A DNA stretch of 64,000 nt from Rhizobium sullae. Its GTDB lineage: Bacteria > Pseudomonadota > Alphaproteobacteria > Rhizobiales > Rhizobiaceae. The notes beneath the pieces are model-generated. The model made no database searches. It saw nothing but the letters and a program-made list of their open reading frames with translations, and was not told the origin of the DNA. A program made the position numbers and the translations under genes. The stretch lies in assembly GCF_025200715.1 (NCBI RefSeq), contig NZ_CP104143.1:992001-1056000 (forward strand). The letters run 5' to 3'. Numbering within the stretch: the stretch's first letter is position 1; each line of letters begins with the position of its first letter. Positions 7,516-16,293 of the stretch are shown piece by piece.

Positions 7516-7591
7516 TGGTGGGCCCGGAGGGACTCGAACCCCCAACCAAGCGGTTATGAGCCGCCGGCTCTAACCATTGAGCTACAGGCCC
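7516..7591 (-). tRNA. tRNA, anticodon CAU (probably tRNA-Ile2)
   Basis: The minus strand folds as a 76-nt tRNA with encoded CCA. Acceptor stem GGGCCTG pairs with CGGGCCC, D-arm GCTC/GAGC, anticodon stem-loop GGCGG-CTCATAA-CCGCT with anticodon CAT, T-arm GGGGG-TTCGAGT-CCCTC. The body resembles tRNA-Ile with C34 modified to lysidine (AUA decoding) more than elongator tRNA-Met, but identity cannot be proven without comparison. Its 3' end faces the integrase remnant, marking it as the likely integration site of the former element. Confidence 0.93.
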
Positions 7592-7746
7592 TCACGTGGC
7601 TTTGCCTCGCGGGCAGCGGGGCAATGGTTCCCCGGTGCGATTTCGCTCTAACGTAATTCGGATGCAGCGACAAGACGCTGCCGCAATAGCTTCACAATCA
7701 ATCGGCAAAGAGTGAGGTGAAATGGCGACAACCAAGGAGTGAAAAA

Positions 7747-8493
7747 ATGGCGCTGCGGACTATCAGGAACTTGGCTTTCGGCGTGCTGATCGGCATGCCG
7801 GCCGCGCTTGCGGGGGCTTCGGCTTCGGCGGCGGACGAATCGAAGCCGCGCGAGCCGGTGATCATGGTCTCGGGCGAGGGCCAGTCGGCGGTGGCGCCGG
7901 ATATGGCTGTGCTCAACCTTGCCGTCGTCAAACAGGCGAAGACGGCGCGCGAAGCGCTTGACGAGAACAACAAGGCGATGGCGAGCGTCCTGGCAGCGCT
8001 GAAGAAGGGCGGGATTGCCGACAAGGATCTGCAGACATCGGGCTTTTCGGTGCAGCCGCAGTATAACTATCCGCAGAACACCGATGGCCAGCCGAAACCG
8101 CCGGAGCTGATCGGCTACCAGGTTTCGAACGGGCTGACGGTGCGCGTGCGCGATCTTGGCGAGCTGGGCGGCATCATCGACCAGGCCGTGACGCTCGGCA
8201 TCAACCAGGGCGGTGACATCCAGTTCACCAACGACAAGCCGGAGGCAGTGATCGAGGCGGCTCGCAAAGATGCCGTTGCGGCGGCGATCAAGAAGGCAAA
8301 GACGCTGACGGAGGCTGCCGGCGTGAAGCTCGGCCGCATCATCGAGATCAGCGAAAACAACGTTCGGCCCCTGCCGCAGCCGGCCTATCGCGCGGCGATG
8401 ATGAAGGAGGCGAGCGACGCTTCCGTGCCGGTCCAGGGCGGTGAAAACACCTATAATGTTACGGTCAACGTGACCTTCGCGCTCGAACAGTAA
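7747..8493 (+). CDS. SIMPL (DUF541) domain periplasmic protein
   Basis: A 248-residue protein with a signal peptide (MALRTIRNLAFGVLIGMPAALAGASASA). The mature part starts near EPVIMVSGEGQSAVAPDMAVLNLAV, the opening strand of SIMPL/DUF541 proteins, and contains NKAMASVLAALKKGGIADKDLQTSGFSVQPQY, a hallmark of the family. Such proteins are periplasmic or outer-membrane associated; some are linked to oxidative stress, but function is unsettled. I chose the ATG at 7747 because AAGGAG lies 8 bases before it; an upstream GTG at 7717 would spoil the signal peptide. Confidence 0.85.
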   Translation: MALRTIRNLAFGVLIGMPAALAGASASAADESKPREPVIMVSGEGQSAVAPDMAVLNLAVVKQAKTAREALDENNKAMASVLAALKKGGIADKDLQTSGFSVQPQYNYPQNTDGQPKPPELIGYQVSNGLTVRVRDLGELGGIIDQAVTLGINQGGDIQFTNDKPEAVIEAARKDAVAAAIKKAKTLTEAAGVKLGRIIEISENNVRPLPQPAYRAAMMKEASDASVPVQGGENTYNVTVNVTFALEQ

Positions 8494-8521
8494 GCTCAAA
8501 TCTCCACTTCAAAGTGAAAAA

Positions 8522-8556
8522 AAGCCATTGATGTCCTTAAGCGATATCAATGGCTT
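8522..8556 (+). terminator. Hairpin after the SIMPL gene
   Basis: AAGCCATTGAT (8522-8532) pairs perfectly with ATCAATGGCTT (8546-8556) over 11 bp, with a 13-base loop. A short T-rich stretch (ATCCGTTTT) follows. Consistent with a transcription terminator 30 bases after the stop codon, though the T run is weak. Confidence 0.5.
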
Positions 8557-8734
8557 ATCCGTTTTAAGGCACCCGTTGGCAGCCCGGCGGGCATAAATCG
8601 CTTTATCACGCGAGTGTTACACTATAAAATCGATCGTGTTATTCGGTCCGGAGAGAACCCCTGGGGTTCTGTGTGTCCTGCTTCGATCCCGGCCGATGAG
8701 GAGGAACTGGCTTAATCCACGAGAGGAGACAGAC

Positions 8735-9118
8735 ATGACGAATGCCTTGCCGCCACTTCACAACGGACACGCGCCGATCACCCTTCAGGAACTCTTCCGC
8801 GAAGCGCTCTATGCCTTCGAGGAATGGGATACGGAACTTACCGAACCGATCGTCACGTTCGAAGGCCGGGTCATCCCGATCAGTCTCGTCTTCGAGGCTA
8901 TGCGTGAATGCGACGATATCGTGCCGATGAACATTGTCGGCGCCGTTACCGAAAGACTGACCAAACCCTGGGAAGGCGAGGGTCCGCTCGATCAGATGAG
9001 CTTCTCGACGGCCGCCCGCGTCATGCGCGTGCTGGTGCGCAAGCGCCTTCTTGCCAATGGCGGCGCCGATATCGTCGCCGTCACCAGCCGCACGGCCGAA
9101 CGCAAACCGCCCGAATGA
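8735..9118 (+). CDS. Conserved hypothetical protein, 127 residues
   Basis: The ATG at 8735 has a strong GAGGAGA site 5 bases upstream, so an upstream in-frame ATG at 8636 is rejected. The protein is soluble and acidic, with ITLQELFREALYAFEEWDTEL, then MRECDDIVPMNIVGAVTERL and a helical TAARVMRVLVRKRLLANGG segment. No signal peptide, metal motif or known domain is visible. An AGAACCCC-T-GGGGTTCT inverted repeat lies upstream at 8654-8670 and may be regulatory. Confidence 0.65.
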   Translation: MTNALPPLHNGHAPITLQELFREALYAFEEWDTELTEPIVTFEGRVIPISLVFEAMRECDDIVPMNIVGAVTERLTKPWEGEGPLDQMSFSTAARVMRVLVRKRLLANGGADIVAVTSRTAERKPPE

Positions 9119-9213
9119 GCCTTGAGGGATCGCGGCCGGACCGCGGTCCCCACCCGGCAGGGAACCGGTCTCACTTCCAATCGTTGAAGACAAATACGAA
9201 GGATGTGAGCCCC

Positions 9214-9615
9214 ATGCTAAAATCAATCATACGCGAAATCATGGGTCCGGCGCCGCGTGCGCCCGTTTCGCCGGACTGTCTCAAACCGTTCATCGGTTAC
9301 AAACGGCTGCTCATCATATTCGCGGATGCGGATGACGATCGCGCGACCGTTCAGGACGAACTGCTGCGCACCTCGCATCTGCGGTTCATCGAGGAGGATA
9401 TCGAGGTGTTCAGCATTGCCGGCGGCGGGGTGTTCCCGCTTTTCGAAGGCTCCTACGAGCTCGATGCCGACGACATCCGCGACGGCCTCGAAGGACCGCG
9501 GCCTGGCGAGTTCGGGCTCGTGCTGCTCGATCGCGACGGCAAGGTGAAGCTGCGTTCCAGCGAACCCATGCAGCCGGCGGAAATCATCGGGGCGCTGTCG
9601 TCGATGCCGCATTGA
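9214..9615 (+). CDS. DUF4174 domain protein
   Basis: A 133-residue protein. The C-terminal stretch FGLVLLDRDGKVKLRSSEPMQPAEIIGALSSMP is the DUF4174 signature, and RLLIIFADADDDRATVQDELL near residue 30 fits the thioredoxin-like first strand and helix of that family. No CxxC motif is present. Function is unknown. It follows the previous hypothetical gene in the same direction after a gap of 95 bases. Confidence 0.75.
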   Translation: MLKSIIREIMGPAPRAPVSPDCLKPFIGYKRLLIIFADADDDRATVQDELLRTSHLRFIEEDIEVFSIAGGGVFPLFEGSYELDADDIRDGLEGPRPGEFGLVLLDRDGKVKLRSSEPMQPAEIIGALSSMPH

Positions 9616-9702
9616 TCGCAGGTATCACCACGATTTTGCTTTACTTTTCGGCTCCGCATGCGGATGTTTTCTGCCGTCCGATTGCAGAAGAGGAGTAGGG
9701 CT

Positions 9703-10191
9703 ATGACCATCGAGGAGGATCTCGGCCGGATCGCGGAGCAAGAAAAGGTGCTGAGTTTCGATACCTTCGACCTTGCGACCGCCTGGCAGCTCGGCAAGCT
9801 GCTGCAGGAACTTTCGACCGAACGCGGCCTCGGCGTGGCAATCGACGTAACACTCCACTCAATGCCGGCCTTTTATGCGGCACTTCCCGGTGCAACACCC
9901 GACAACGTCCAGTGGGTGCGTCGCAAGCGCAACATGGTGCTCCGCTATTTCAAGAGCAGCTATGCGTGCGGCCTGAAGCTGCAGAAAGACGGCAAGACGG
10001 TCGAGGACAACGGGCTTTCTGGTGCCGACTACGCGCCGCACGGCGGCAGTTTCCCGATCAACGTCAAAGGGACCGGCTGCATCGGCGCCGTCACGGTTTC
10101 CGGCCTGCCGCAACGCGACGACCACAATCTCGTCGTCGAGGCGCTATCGCTGATGCTGGCGAAGGATTTGGATTCCTTGCGGTTGAGCTGA
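9703..10191 (+). CDS. UPF0303 (HbpS/heme-degrading-like) protein
   Basis: A 162-residue protein of the UPF0303 group. Recognisable blocks are LSFDTFDLATAWQLGKLL, VAIDVTLHSMPAFYAALPG, WVRRKRNMVLRYFKSSY, YAPHGGSFPINVKGTGCIGAVTVSGLPQRDDHNLVVEAL. The last block is the heme-binding HbpS-type fold. Cytosolic; some homologues bind or degrade heme, the exact role here is unknown. Start chosen at 9703 with AGGAGT upstream. It converges on the epimerase gene 49 bases away. Confidence 0.8.
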   Translation: MTIEEDLGRIAEQEKVLSFDTFDLATAWQLGKLLQELSTERGLGVAIDVTLHSMPAFYAALPGATPDNVQWVRRKRNMVLRYFKSSYACGLKLQKDGKTVEDNGLSGADYAPHGGSFPINVKGTGCIGAVTVSGLPQRDDHNLVVEALSLMLAKDLDSLRLS

Positions 10192-10240
10192 GGGATTTAA
10201 CTGTGGGGCGCACTTACCGGCCTTGCGCCCGCCACTTGCT

Positions 10241-11500
10241 TTAAATTCTCCCGCCGGCTTCGATAATACCCTTGGTCAGGCTGCCGGCCGCCGGGAAGAG
10301 CGGAATGAGGCAGGCCTGGAGGGCATGGTAGATATCGCCCTTGCCGGGAAAGAGGCTGTGGGAGGGAACGAGGTCTTCCGTCAGCTCTTCGTGCCAGCCG
10401 CGGTTCTCGTGGTCTATGAAGGCGCGTTCAATGACATTCCAGATCTTGCGGTAGCTTTGCTCGTGGAAGTCGCTCGGCAGGTGCTCGTTGAGGAAGTGGG
10501 CGGCGGCGGCACCCTCGCAGGCCGGCCACCAGAGCTTGTTGCGCTTGGCGGGCTTATCGTCCCAATCGAGCGTATAGAAGAAGCCGCCTTTCCTGCTGTC
10601 CCAGCCGAGCGCCATGGACTGCGAGAAGAGGCCCTTTGCCGCGTCCGGCATCCAGTCGTGGCGCTTGCCGCCGAGCGACCAGAGTTGCAGGATGAGGCGA
10701 GCCCATTCCAGCCAGTGGCCGGGCGTGGTGCCGGCGGGACGGAACATTTCGTTCGGATGATAGTAATTCTTGTCGAGGGCCCAATCGGCGCTGAAATGTT
10801 CCGCAACGCGCCAGCCGACGGAACCGGCCGCGCGGAGGATGACGAGGTCGGCAATGCTTTCGGCCTTGGCGAGATAGTCCTTGTCGCCGGTGGCCTCGAA
10901 GGCGGCCATCAGCGCTTCGGTCAGATGCATGTTGGAGTTCTGGCCGCGATAGGCGCCGCCGTCGAGCGGCTGCCAGTCGGCGGTGAATTCCTCGGCGATG
11001 GCGCCGTGTTGCGCCTCCCAGAACTTCGTGTTTAGGATTTCCGTAATGTCGGCCAGCATTCCGTCGGCCAGCGGATGGCCGATCGTCTTGGCGGAAGAGG
11101 CGGCGAGCAATACGAAGGCGTGGCCGTAGCCCTGCTTGTTGGAATCAACGGGACCATCGTTGTCTAGCGACCAGAAATAACCGCCGTTCTTCTTGTCGCG
11201 ATGATGGTTCCAGAGATAGTCCATCCCATGATCGACGACGCTGGCGGCACCCGGACGGCCAAGAAGGACGCCGATCGAGAAGCAATGGACCGCGCGCGCT
11301 GCGATATGGATGCTGCGAACCTGACCCTCGGCATCAAGCGGTTTGCCATGATCATCGAGATCGTAGAAGCCGCCTTTGGGATTGATAGAATTGTGCTGGA
11401 AGAAATCGAAAAGGCCGTTCGCCTGGGCAAGAAGCCAGTTCCGGTGATAGGCACGGGCGCTCCAGTTTCCGAGCCCGGTGCCGCCGATTGCAGGTGCCAT
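10241..11500 (-). CDS. AGE family epimerase/isomerase
   Basis: A 419-residue member of the N-acylglucosamine 2-epimerase superfamily. The (alpha/alpha)6 barrel signatures are present: GGFYDLDDHGKPL, RAVHCFSIGVLLG, YGHAFVLLAASSA, GQNSNMHLTEALMAAFEATGD, EMFRPAGTTPGHWLEWARLIL and GGFFYTLDWDDKPAKRNKLWWPACEG. The conserved histidines in NMHLTEA, TPGHWLEW and the late SHSLFPGKGDIYHALQACL are the catalytic type. Members interconvert mannose/fructose, sulfoquinovose or GlcNAc/ManNAc; the fold alone does not fix the substrate. Start at 11500 has GGAGAAG 4 bases upstream. It is divergent from metH. Confidence 0.85.
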   Translation of the reverse strand: MAPAIGGTGLGNWSARAYHRNWLLAQANGLFDFFQHNSINPKGGFYDLDDHGKPLDAEGQVRSIHIAARAVHCFSIGVLLGRPGAASVVDHGMDYLWNHHRDKKNGGYFWSLDNDGPVDSNKQGYGHAFVLLAASSAKTIGHPLADGMLADITEILNTKFWEAQHGAIAEEFTADWQPLDGGAYRGQNSNMHLTEALMAAFEATGDKDYLAKAESIADLVILRAAGSVGWRVAEHFSADWALDKNYYHPNEMFRPAGTTPGHWLEWARLILQLWSLGGKRHDWMPDAAKGLFSQSMALGWDSRKGGFFYTLDWDDKPAKRNKLWWPACEGAAAAHFLNEHLPSDFHEQSYRKIWNVIERAFIDHENRGWHEELTEDLVPSHSLFPGKGDIYHALQACLIPLFPAAGSLTKGIIEAGGRI

Positions 11501-11607
11501 GTTACTTCTCCCATTTCGTGCACAACGCCTTGCGAAAAGGCCTATATAGGGCACGCTCGAGTCTGTCACCCGCCAAGCCTTGCAAAGCATTAAACGTCAG
11601 GCATATA

Positions 11608-11636
11608 TTGACATAAAGATATCTTTATGTGATTTG
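11608..11636 (+). promoter_or_regulatory. SAH/methionine-type palindromic operator in the metH promoter
   Basis: ACATAAAGATATCTTTATGT at 11611-11630 is a perfect 20-bp palindrome. A -35-like TTGACA (11608-11613) overlaps its left edge, so a bound regulator would block RNA polymerase; the -10 would fall near 11631-11636 but is weak. metH starts 44 bases after the palindrome. The same sequence with one changed base lies at 54941-54960 ahead of an ArsR-type regulator and metF. This kind of site is known for SahR-like S-adenosylhomocysteine-sensing regulators. Confidence 0.72.
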
Positions 11637-11673
11637 GTCACTTTGGTCTTTAACGACGTCAAGGAGTCCGCCC

Positions 11674-14600
11674 GTGTTCGACAATCTTTTCGGTCCCGAA
11701 GGGGCAAAACGCGACGGCAGCGAAGTCTTTGCAGCTCTGCGGAAAGCCGCAAGCGAGCGAATCCTCGTTCTTGACGGCGCCATGGGCACGCAGATCCAGG
11801 GCCTTGGCTACGATGAGGACCAGTTCCGGGGCGAGCGCTTCATCGGCTGCGCCTGTCACCAGAAGGGCAATAACGACCTTCTGATCCTGACGCAGCCGCA
11901 GGCGCTCGAGGAAATCCACTACAAATACGCCAAGGCCGGCGCGGATATTCTCGAAACCAATACCTTCTCCTCGACCCGCATCGCGCAGGCCGATTATCAG
12001 ATGGAAGGCGAAGTCTACGCGCTGAACAAGGAGGGCGCCGAGATCGTGCGCCGCGCGGCGATCCGAGCCGAGCGCGAGGATGGCCGCCGCCGTTTCGTCG
12101 CCGGCGCCATCGGCCCTACGAACCGTACCGCCTCGATTTCGCCTGACGTCAACAATCCGGGTTTCCGTGCGATCAGCTTCGATGAACTGCGTATCGCCTA
12201 TGGCGAGCAGATCGACGGCCTCATCGATGGCGGCGCCGACATCATCCTCATCGAGACCATTTTCGACACGCTGAACGCCAAGGCAGCGATCTTTGCCTGC
12301 GAGGAGCGGTTCGAAGCGAAGGGCATCCGCCTGCCGGTGATGATCTCCGGCACGATCACCGACCTTTCCGGCCGCACGCTGTCCGGCCAGACGCCATCGG
12401 CCTTCTGGAATTCGGTGCGCCACGCCAATCCATTTACGATCGGTCTCAACTGCGCGCTCGGCGCCAATGCGATGCGTCCGCACCTGCAGGAGCTTTCGGG
12501 CGTTGCCGACGTCTTCGTCTGCGCCTATCCGAATGCCGGCCTGCCGAACGAATTCGGCCAGTACGACGAAACGCCGGAGCTGATGGCCGCACAGATCGAC
12601 AGCTTCGCGCGCGAGGGCCTCGTCAATATCGTCGGCGGCTGCTGCGGCTCGACGCCGGAGCATATCCACGCGATCGCCGAAACGGTTGCCAAGTACAAGC
12701 CACGGCCGATCCCGGAGCACCGGCCGTTCATGTCGCTTTCCGGCCTCGAGCCCTTCGAGCTGACCAAGGATATCCCGTTCGTCAATGTCGGCGAGCGCAC
12801 CAACGTCACCGGTTCGGCCCGCTTCCGCAAGCTGATCACCAATGCCGACTACAATGCGGCGCTCGATGTGGCGCGCGATCAGGTCGAAAACGGCGCTCAG
12901 GTCATCGACATCAACATGGACGAGGGCCTGATCGATTCGGAAAAGGCGATGGTCGAGTTCCTGCATCTGATTGCCGCCGAGCCGGATATTGCCCGCGTGC
13001 CGGTGATGATCGATTCGTCGAAGTTCTCGATCATCGAGTCGGGCCTGAAATGCGTCCAGGGCAAGCCGATCGTCAATTCGATCTCGCTGAAGGAAGGCGA
13101 GGAGAATTTCCTTGCCCAGGCGAAGCTGCTGCACCGCTATGGTGCCGCCGTCGTCGTCATGGCCTTCGACGAGACGGGGCAGGCGGATTCTTACAAGCGC
13201 AAGGTGGAAATCTGCACGCGCGCCTATAAGCTGTTGACCGAGAAGGCGGGCTTTCCGCCTGAAGACATCATCTTCGATCCCAACATCTTCGCGGTCGCGA
13301 CCGGCATCGAGGAGCACAACAACTACGGCGTCGATTTCATCGAGGCGACGCGCACGATCCGTCAGCGTATGCCGCTGGTGCACATTTCAGGCGGCGTTTC
13401 CAACCTGTCATTCTCGTTCCGTGGCAACGAGCCGGTGCGCGAGGCGATGCATGCCGTATTCCTCTACCACGCCATCCAGGCGGGTATGGACATGGGCATC
13501 GTCAATGCCGGCCAGCTCGCGGTCTACGACCAGATAGATCCGGAACTGCGCGAGGCCTGCGAGGACGTCGTTTTGAACCGCCGTCCGGATGGTACCGAGC
13601 GCCTGCTCGAAGTCGCCGAACGTTTCCGCGGTTCAGGGACCAAGGAAGCCAGGGTTCAGGATCTTTCCTGGCGCGAATGGACGGTCGAGAAGCGTCTTGA
13701 ACACGCGCTGGTCAACGGCATCACCGAATATATCGACGCCGATACCGAGGAGGCCCGCCAGAAGGCGGCGCGTCCGCTGCATGTCATCGAGGGCCCGCTG
13801 ATGGCCGGCATGAACGTGGTCGGCGATCTCTTCGGCTCGGGCAAGATGTTCCTGCCGCAGGTCGTCAAGTCGGCGCGCGTCATGAAGCAGGCGGTCGCCG
13901 TGCTGCTGCCTTACATGGAAGAGGAAAAGCGCCTGAACGGCGGCGATGAGAGGAAGACTGCCGGCAAGATCCTGATGGCGACCGTCAAGGGCGATGTGCA
14001 CGATATCGGCAAGAACATCGTCGGCGTCGTACTTGCCTGCAACAATTACGAGATCATCGACCTCGGCGTGATGGTGCCGGCGACGAAAATCCTCGAGACG
14101 GCGGTGGCCGAGAAGGTCGATGTCATCGGCCTTTCGGGTCTCATTACGCCTTCGCTTGACGAGATGGTGCATGTGGCAGCCGAAATGGAACGTGAGGGCT
14201 TCGATATCCCGCTGCTGATCGGCGGCGCGACGACGAGCCGCGTTCATACGGCTGTGAAGATCCATCCGGGCTACAACAAGGGCCAGACGGTTTATGTGAC
14301 GGATGCGAGCCGTGCCGTCGGCGTCGTCTCGTCCTTGCTTTCTCCGGATACGCGCCAGTCCTATATCGATGACATTCGCGGCGAATATGCCAAGGTTGCT
14401 GCCGCCCATGCGCGCAGCGAAGCGGAGAAGGTTCGCCTGCCGCTCCCTCGCGCCCGCGAGAATGCGCAGCAGGTGGATTGGGCCGCCCACAAGCCGACCA
14501 GGCCGCAGTTCATCGGCACCAAGGTGTTCGAGGACTACGATCTGGCGGAAATCGCCAAGTACATCGACTGGACGCCGTTCTTCCAGACCTGGGAATTGCG

Positions 14601-15447
14601 TGGCCGTTATCCCGCGATCCTTGAAGACGAGAAGCAGGGCGAAGCGGCGCGAGCGCTCTGGGTCGATGCGCAGGCGATGCTGAAGAAGGTGATCGACGAG
14701 AAGTGGTTCCGCCCGCGCGCCGTGATCGGCTTCTGGCCGGCTGGCGCTGTCGGTGACGATATCCGTCTCTTCACGGATGAGGCGCGCAACAGAGAGCTTG
14801 CAACCTTCTATACGCTCCGCCAGCAGCTTTCGAAGCGCGACGGCCGCCCGAACGTGGCTCTGTCGGATTTCGTCGCGCCGGTTTCGAGCGGTGTCGAGGA
14901 TTATGTCGGCGGCTTCGTGGTGACGGCGGGTATCGAGGAAATCGCCATTGCCGAGCGCTTCGAGCGGGCGAACGACGACTACTCCTCGATCCTCGTCAAG
15001 GCGATCGCCGACCGCTTTGCGGAGGCCTTTGCCGAGCGCATGCACGAACGGGTCCGCCGTGAATACTGGGGCTATGCCAAAGACGAGACGCTCAGCAACG
15101 AGCAACTCATTACCGAGGAATATGCCGGCATCCGCCCCGCACCTGGCTATCCGGCGCAGCCCGACCACACGGAAAAGGCAACGCTCTTCCGCCTGCTCGA
15201 CGCTGAGAAAGCAGCCGGCGTGAAGCTGACGGAAAGCTACGCGATGTGGCCCGGTTCTTCGGTCTCCGGCCTCTATATCGGCCACCCCGACAGCTACTAT
15301 TTCGGCGTTGCCAAGGTGGAACGCGACCAGGTCGAGGACTATGCTGCGCGTAAGGGCATGGAGATTTCCGAAGTGGAACGCTGGCTCGGGCCGGTGCTCA
15401 ACTACGTGCCGCGCAAGGCGGCTGAGCAGATCGACGACGCGGCGTAA
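11674..15447 (+). CDS. metH: Cobalamin-dependent methionine synthase
   Basis: A 1257-residue protein, full length for MetH. It transfers the methyl group of 5-methyltetrahydrofolate through cobalamin to homocysteine. Domains: homocysteine-binding barrel (1-335) with zinc ligands C260 (LNCALGA) and C323/C324 (GGCCGSTP); pterin-binding barrel (about 355-630, [13 protein letters not shown]); cobalamin cap and binding domain with [12 protein letters not shown], where H776 is the lower cobalt ligand; C-terminal reactivation domain (about 920-1257) with [15 protein letters not shown], the AdoMet-binding type. Start is GTG at 11674, supported by AAGGAG 7 bases before it. Regulation by the upstream palindrome is likely. 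Confidence 0.97.
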   Translation: MFDNLFGPEGAKRDGSEVFAALRKAASERILVLDGAMGTQIQGLGYDEDQFRGERFIGCACHQKGNNDLLILTQPQALEEIHYKYAKAGADILETNTFSSTRIAQADYQMEGEVYALNKEGAEIVRRAAIRAEREDGRRRFVAGAIGPTNRTASISPDVNNPGFRAISFDELRIAYGEQIDGLIDGGADIILIETIFDTLNAKAAIFACEERFEAKGIRLPVMISGTITDLSGRTLSGQTPSAFWNSVRHANPFTIGLNCALGANAMRPHLQELSGVADVFVCAYPNAGLPNEFGQYDETPELMAAQIDSFAREGLVNIVGGCCGSTPEHIHAIAETVAKYKPRPIPEHRPFMSLSGLEPFELTKDIPFVNVGERTNVTGSARFRKLITNADYNAALDVARDQVENGAQVIDINMDEGLIDSEKAMVEFLHLIAAEPDIARVPVMIDSSKFSIIESGLKCVQGKPIVNSISLKEGEENFLAQAKLLHRYGAAVVVMAFDETGQADSYKRKVEICTRAYKLLTEKAGFPPEDIIFDPNIFAVATGIEEHNNYGVDFIEATRTIRQRMPLVHISGGVSNLSFSFRGNEPVREAMHAVFLYHAIQAGMDMGIVNAGQLAVYDQIDPELREACEDVVLNRRPDGTERLLEVAERFRGSGTKEARVQDLSWREWTVEKRLEHALVNGITEYIDADTEEARQKAARPLHVIEGPLMAGMNVVGDLFGSGKMFLPQVVKSARVMKQAVAVLLPYMEEEKRLNGGDERKTAGKILMATVKGDVHDIGKNIVGVVLACNNYEIIDLGVMVPATKILETAVAEKVDVIGLSGLITPSLDEMVHVAAEMEREGFDIPLLIGGATTSRVHTAVKIHPGYNKGQTVYVTDASRAVGVVSSLLSPDTRQSYIDDIRGEYAKVAAAHARSEAEKVRLPLPRARENAQQVDWAAHKPTRPQFIGTKVFEDYDLAEIAKYIDWTPFFQTWELRGRYPAILEDEKQGEAARALWVDAQAMLKKVIDEKWFRPRAVIGFWPAGAVGDDIRLFTDEARNRELATFYTLRQQLSKRDGRPNVALSDFVAPVSSGVEDYVGGFVVTAGIEEIAIAERFERANDDYSSILVKAIADRFAEAFAERMHERVRREYWGYAKDETLSNEQLITEEYAGIRPAPGYPAQPDHTEKATLFRLLDAEKAAGVKLTESYAMWPGSSVSGLYIGHPDSYYFGVAKVERDQVEDYAARKGMEISEVERWLGPVLNYVPRKAAEQIDDAA

Positions 15448-15470
15448 GGGCGGAGCGCGCGATGTTCAGG

Positions 15471-15526
15471 TCGATTCAAAAAAGCCGGAAAGTGACTCAT
15501 TTTCCGGGTTTATCTATTTGAATCGA
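15471..15526 (+). terminator. Nested hairpin after metH
   Basis: Outer arms TCGATTCAAA (15471-15480) and TTTGAATCGA (15517-15526) are perfectly complementary. Inside them CCGGAAA (15485-15491) pairs with TTTCCGG (15501-15507). It lies 24 bases after the metH stop and before converging toxin-antitoxin remnants, and would serve as a terminator. Confidence 0.55.
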
Positions 15527-15540
15527 AAGACAAGTCTCGG

Positions 15541-15960
15541 TCACCGGCGTACCGAGGCTGTCTTGTTACCCCGCGCAAGTTCGAGGAATTTGGCTTTGAC
15601 CCAGCCAAAGAGGCTTGGAGGAATGAAACCGTAAGGGAATGTTCCCTAGCTGCCAGGTACTGGTGACAGTCGGCCATTCGTCGACATTGTATTCTGAGAC
15701 GATGACCCAACTCGGCTCATCGTTGAGACCGATTGCCTGCTTTACTTTCAACGGTATTTCGACACCGACCGTGCTTCCGGATGGCGGTGCATGAGTGATT
15801 GGCAAGAGAACGACATAACGGGGCTGGCTGCCGCTGTCGCTTGCAGCGACGAGACATGGCGGTCTGTCCTTCCCTTGATGCCTGCCAGAAGGGGCTTCAC
15901 ACGACCACAGATAATCGTAACGGACGACAAGACCCGGTTTCGTTCGGGGATCGATGCCAT
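15541..15960 (-). pseudogene. PemK/MazF-like toxin, frameshifted
   Basis: On the minus strand one frame reads PGLVVRYDYLWSCEAPSGRHQGKDRPPCLVAASDSGSQPRYVVLLPITHAPPSG, then VEIPLKVKQAIGLNDEPSWVIVSEYNVDEWP. The end moves to another frame: FPYGFIPPSLFGWVKAKFLELARG, stop at 15541-15543. This is the arrangement of PemK-like growth inhibitors from rhizobia. The only nearby ATG (15960) is out of frame with the toxin body, so there is one lesion at each end. It follows the antitoxin gene by 6 bases, the normal operon order. Confidence 0.7.
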
Positions 15961-15966
15961 GCGGGT

Positions 15967-16200
15967 CTACAGCAATTCATCGAGATCTGAATGAGCTGGA
16001 TCCGTTTGAGCGCGCTCGACGGCGTCGATGACAATGGAAAAAGCGTCGGCGGTGCGGTGCGTGCGTTTCGCGGCGGCCCTTAGCCAATCATAATGTTCGG
16101 CTGACATCAGAACGAGTTCGCGGCGTCCGTGCCGGGTGATCTCGATAGGCTCCCGCTGCGCCTGATGCTGGAATTCGCCGATTTTGCGCTGAAATTCCAA
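15967..16200 (-). CDS. Phd-type antitoxin of a decayed PemK-like module
   Basis: A protein of about 77 residues with FQHQAQREPIEITRHGRRELVLMSAEHYDWLRAA, the Phd/YefM fold, and an acidic C-terminus HSDLDELL. The frame runs on upstream to an ATT at 16230 (IGKTITQTTAL), where relatives normally begin, so the true start may be ATT, or an original ATG has mutated; TTG at 16200 is the first ordinary start. The cognate toxin downstream is frameshifted, so this antitoxin may be kept for its DNA-binding role or be decaying. Confidence 0.65.
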   Translation of the reverse strand: MEFQRKIGEFQHQAQREPIEITRHGRRELVLMSAEHYDWLRAAAKRTHRTADAFSIVIDAVERAQTDPAHSDLDELL

Positions 16201-16247
16201 TGCGGTGGTTTGGGTGATGGTCTTTCCAATAAGTTCTAAATCCGAAC

Positions 16248-16257
16248 TATACGTATA
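16248..16257. promoter_or_regulatory. TATACGTATA palindrome upstream of the antitoxin
   Basis: A perfect 10-bp palindrome, 18 bases ahead of the ATT and 48 ahead of the TTG candidate start. Its minus-strand reading also gives a TATAGT -10-like hexamer. Autoregulation by the Phd-type antitoxin would fit; support is only positional. Confidence 0.3.
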
Positions 16258-16293
16258 ATCCAGATCTTCTGCGAGGACGTTTTACGCCTAAGC

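Noticed and set aside
11659..15285. Long minus-strand open frames opposite metH (574 and 550 codons)
   Set aside because: They are antisense to strongly supported metH domains; GC-rich codon use leaves the opposite strand open. No ribosome-binding sites or family motifs.
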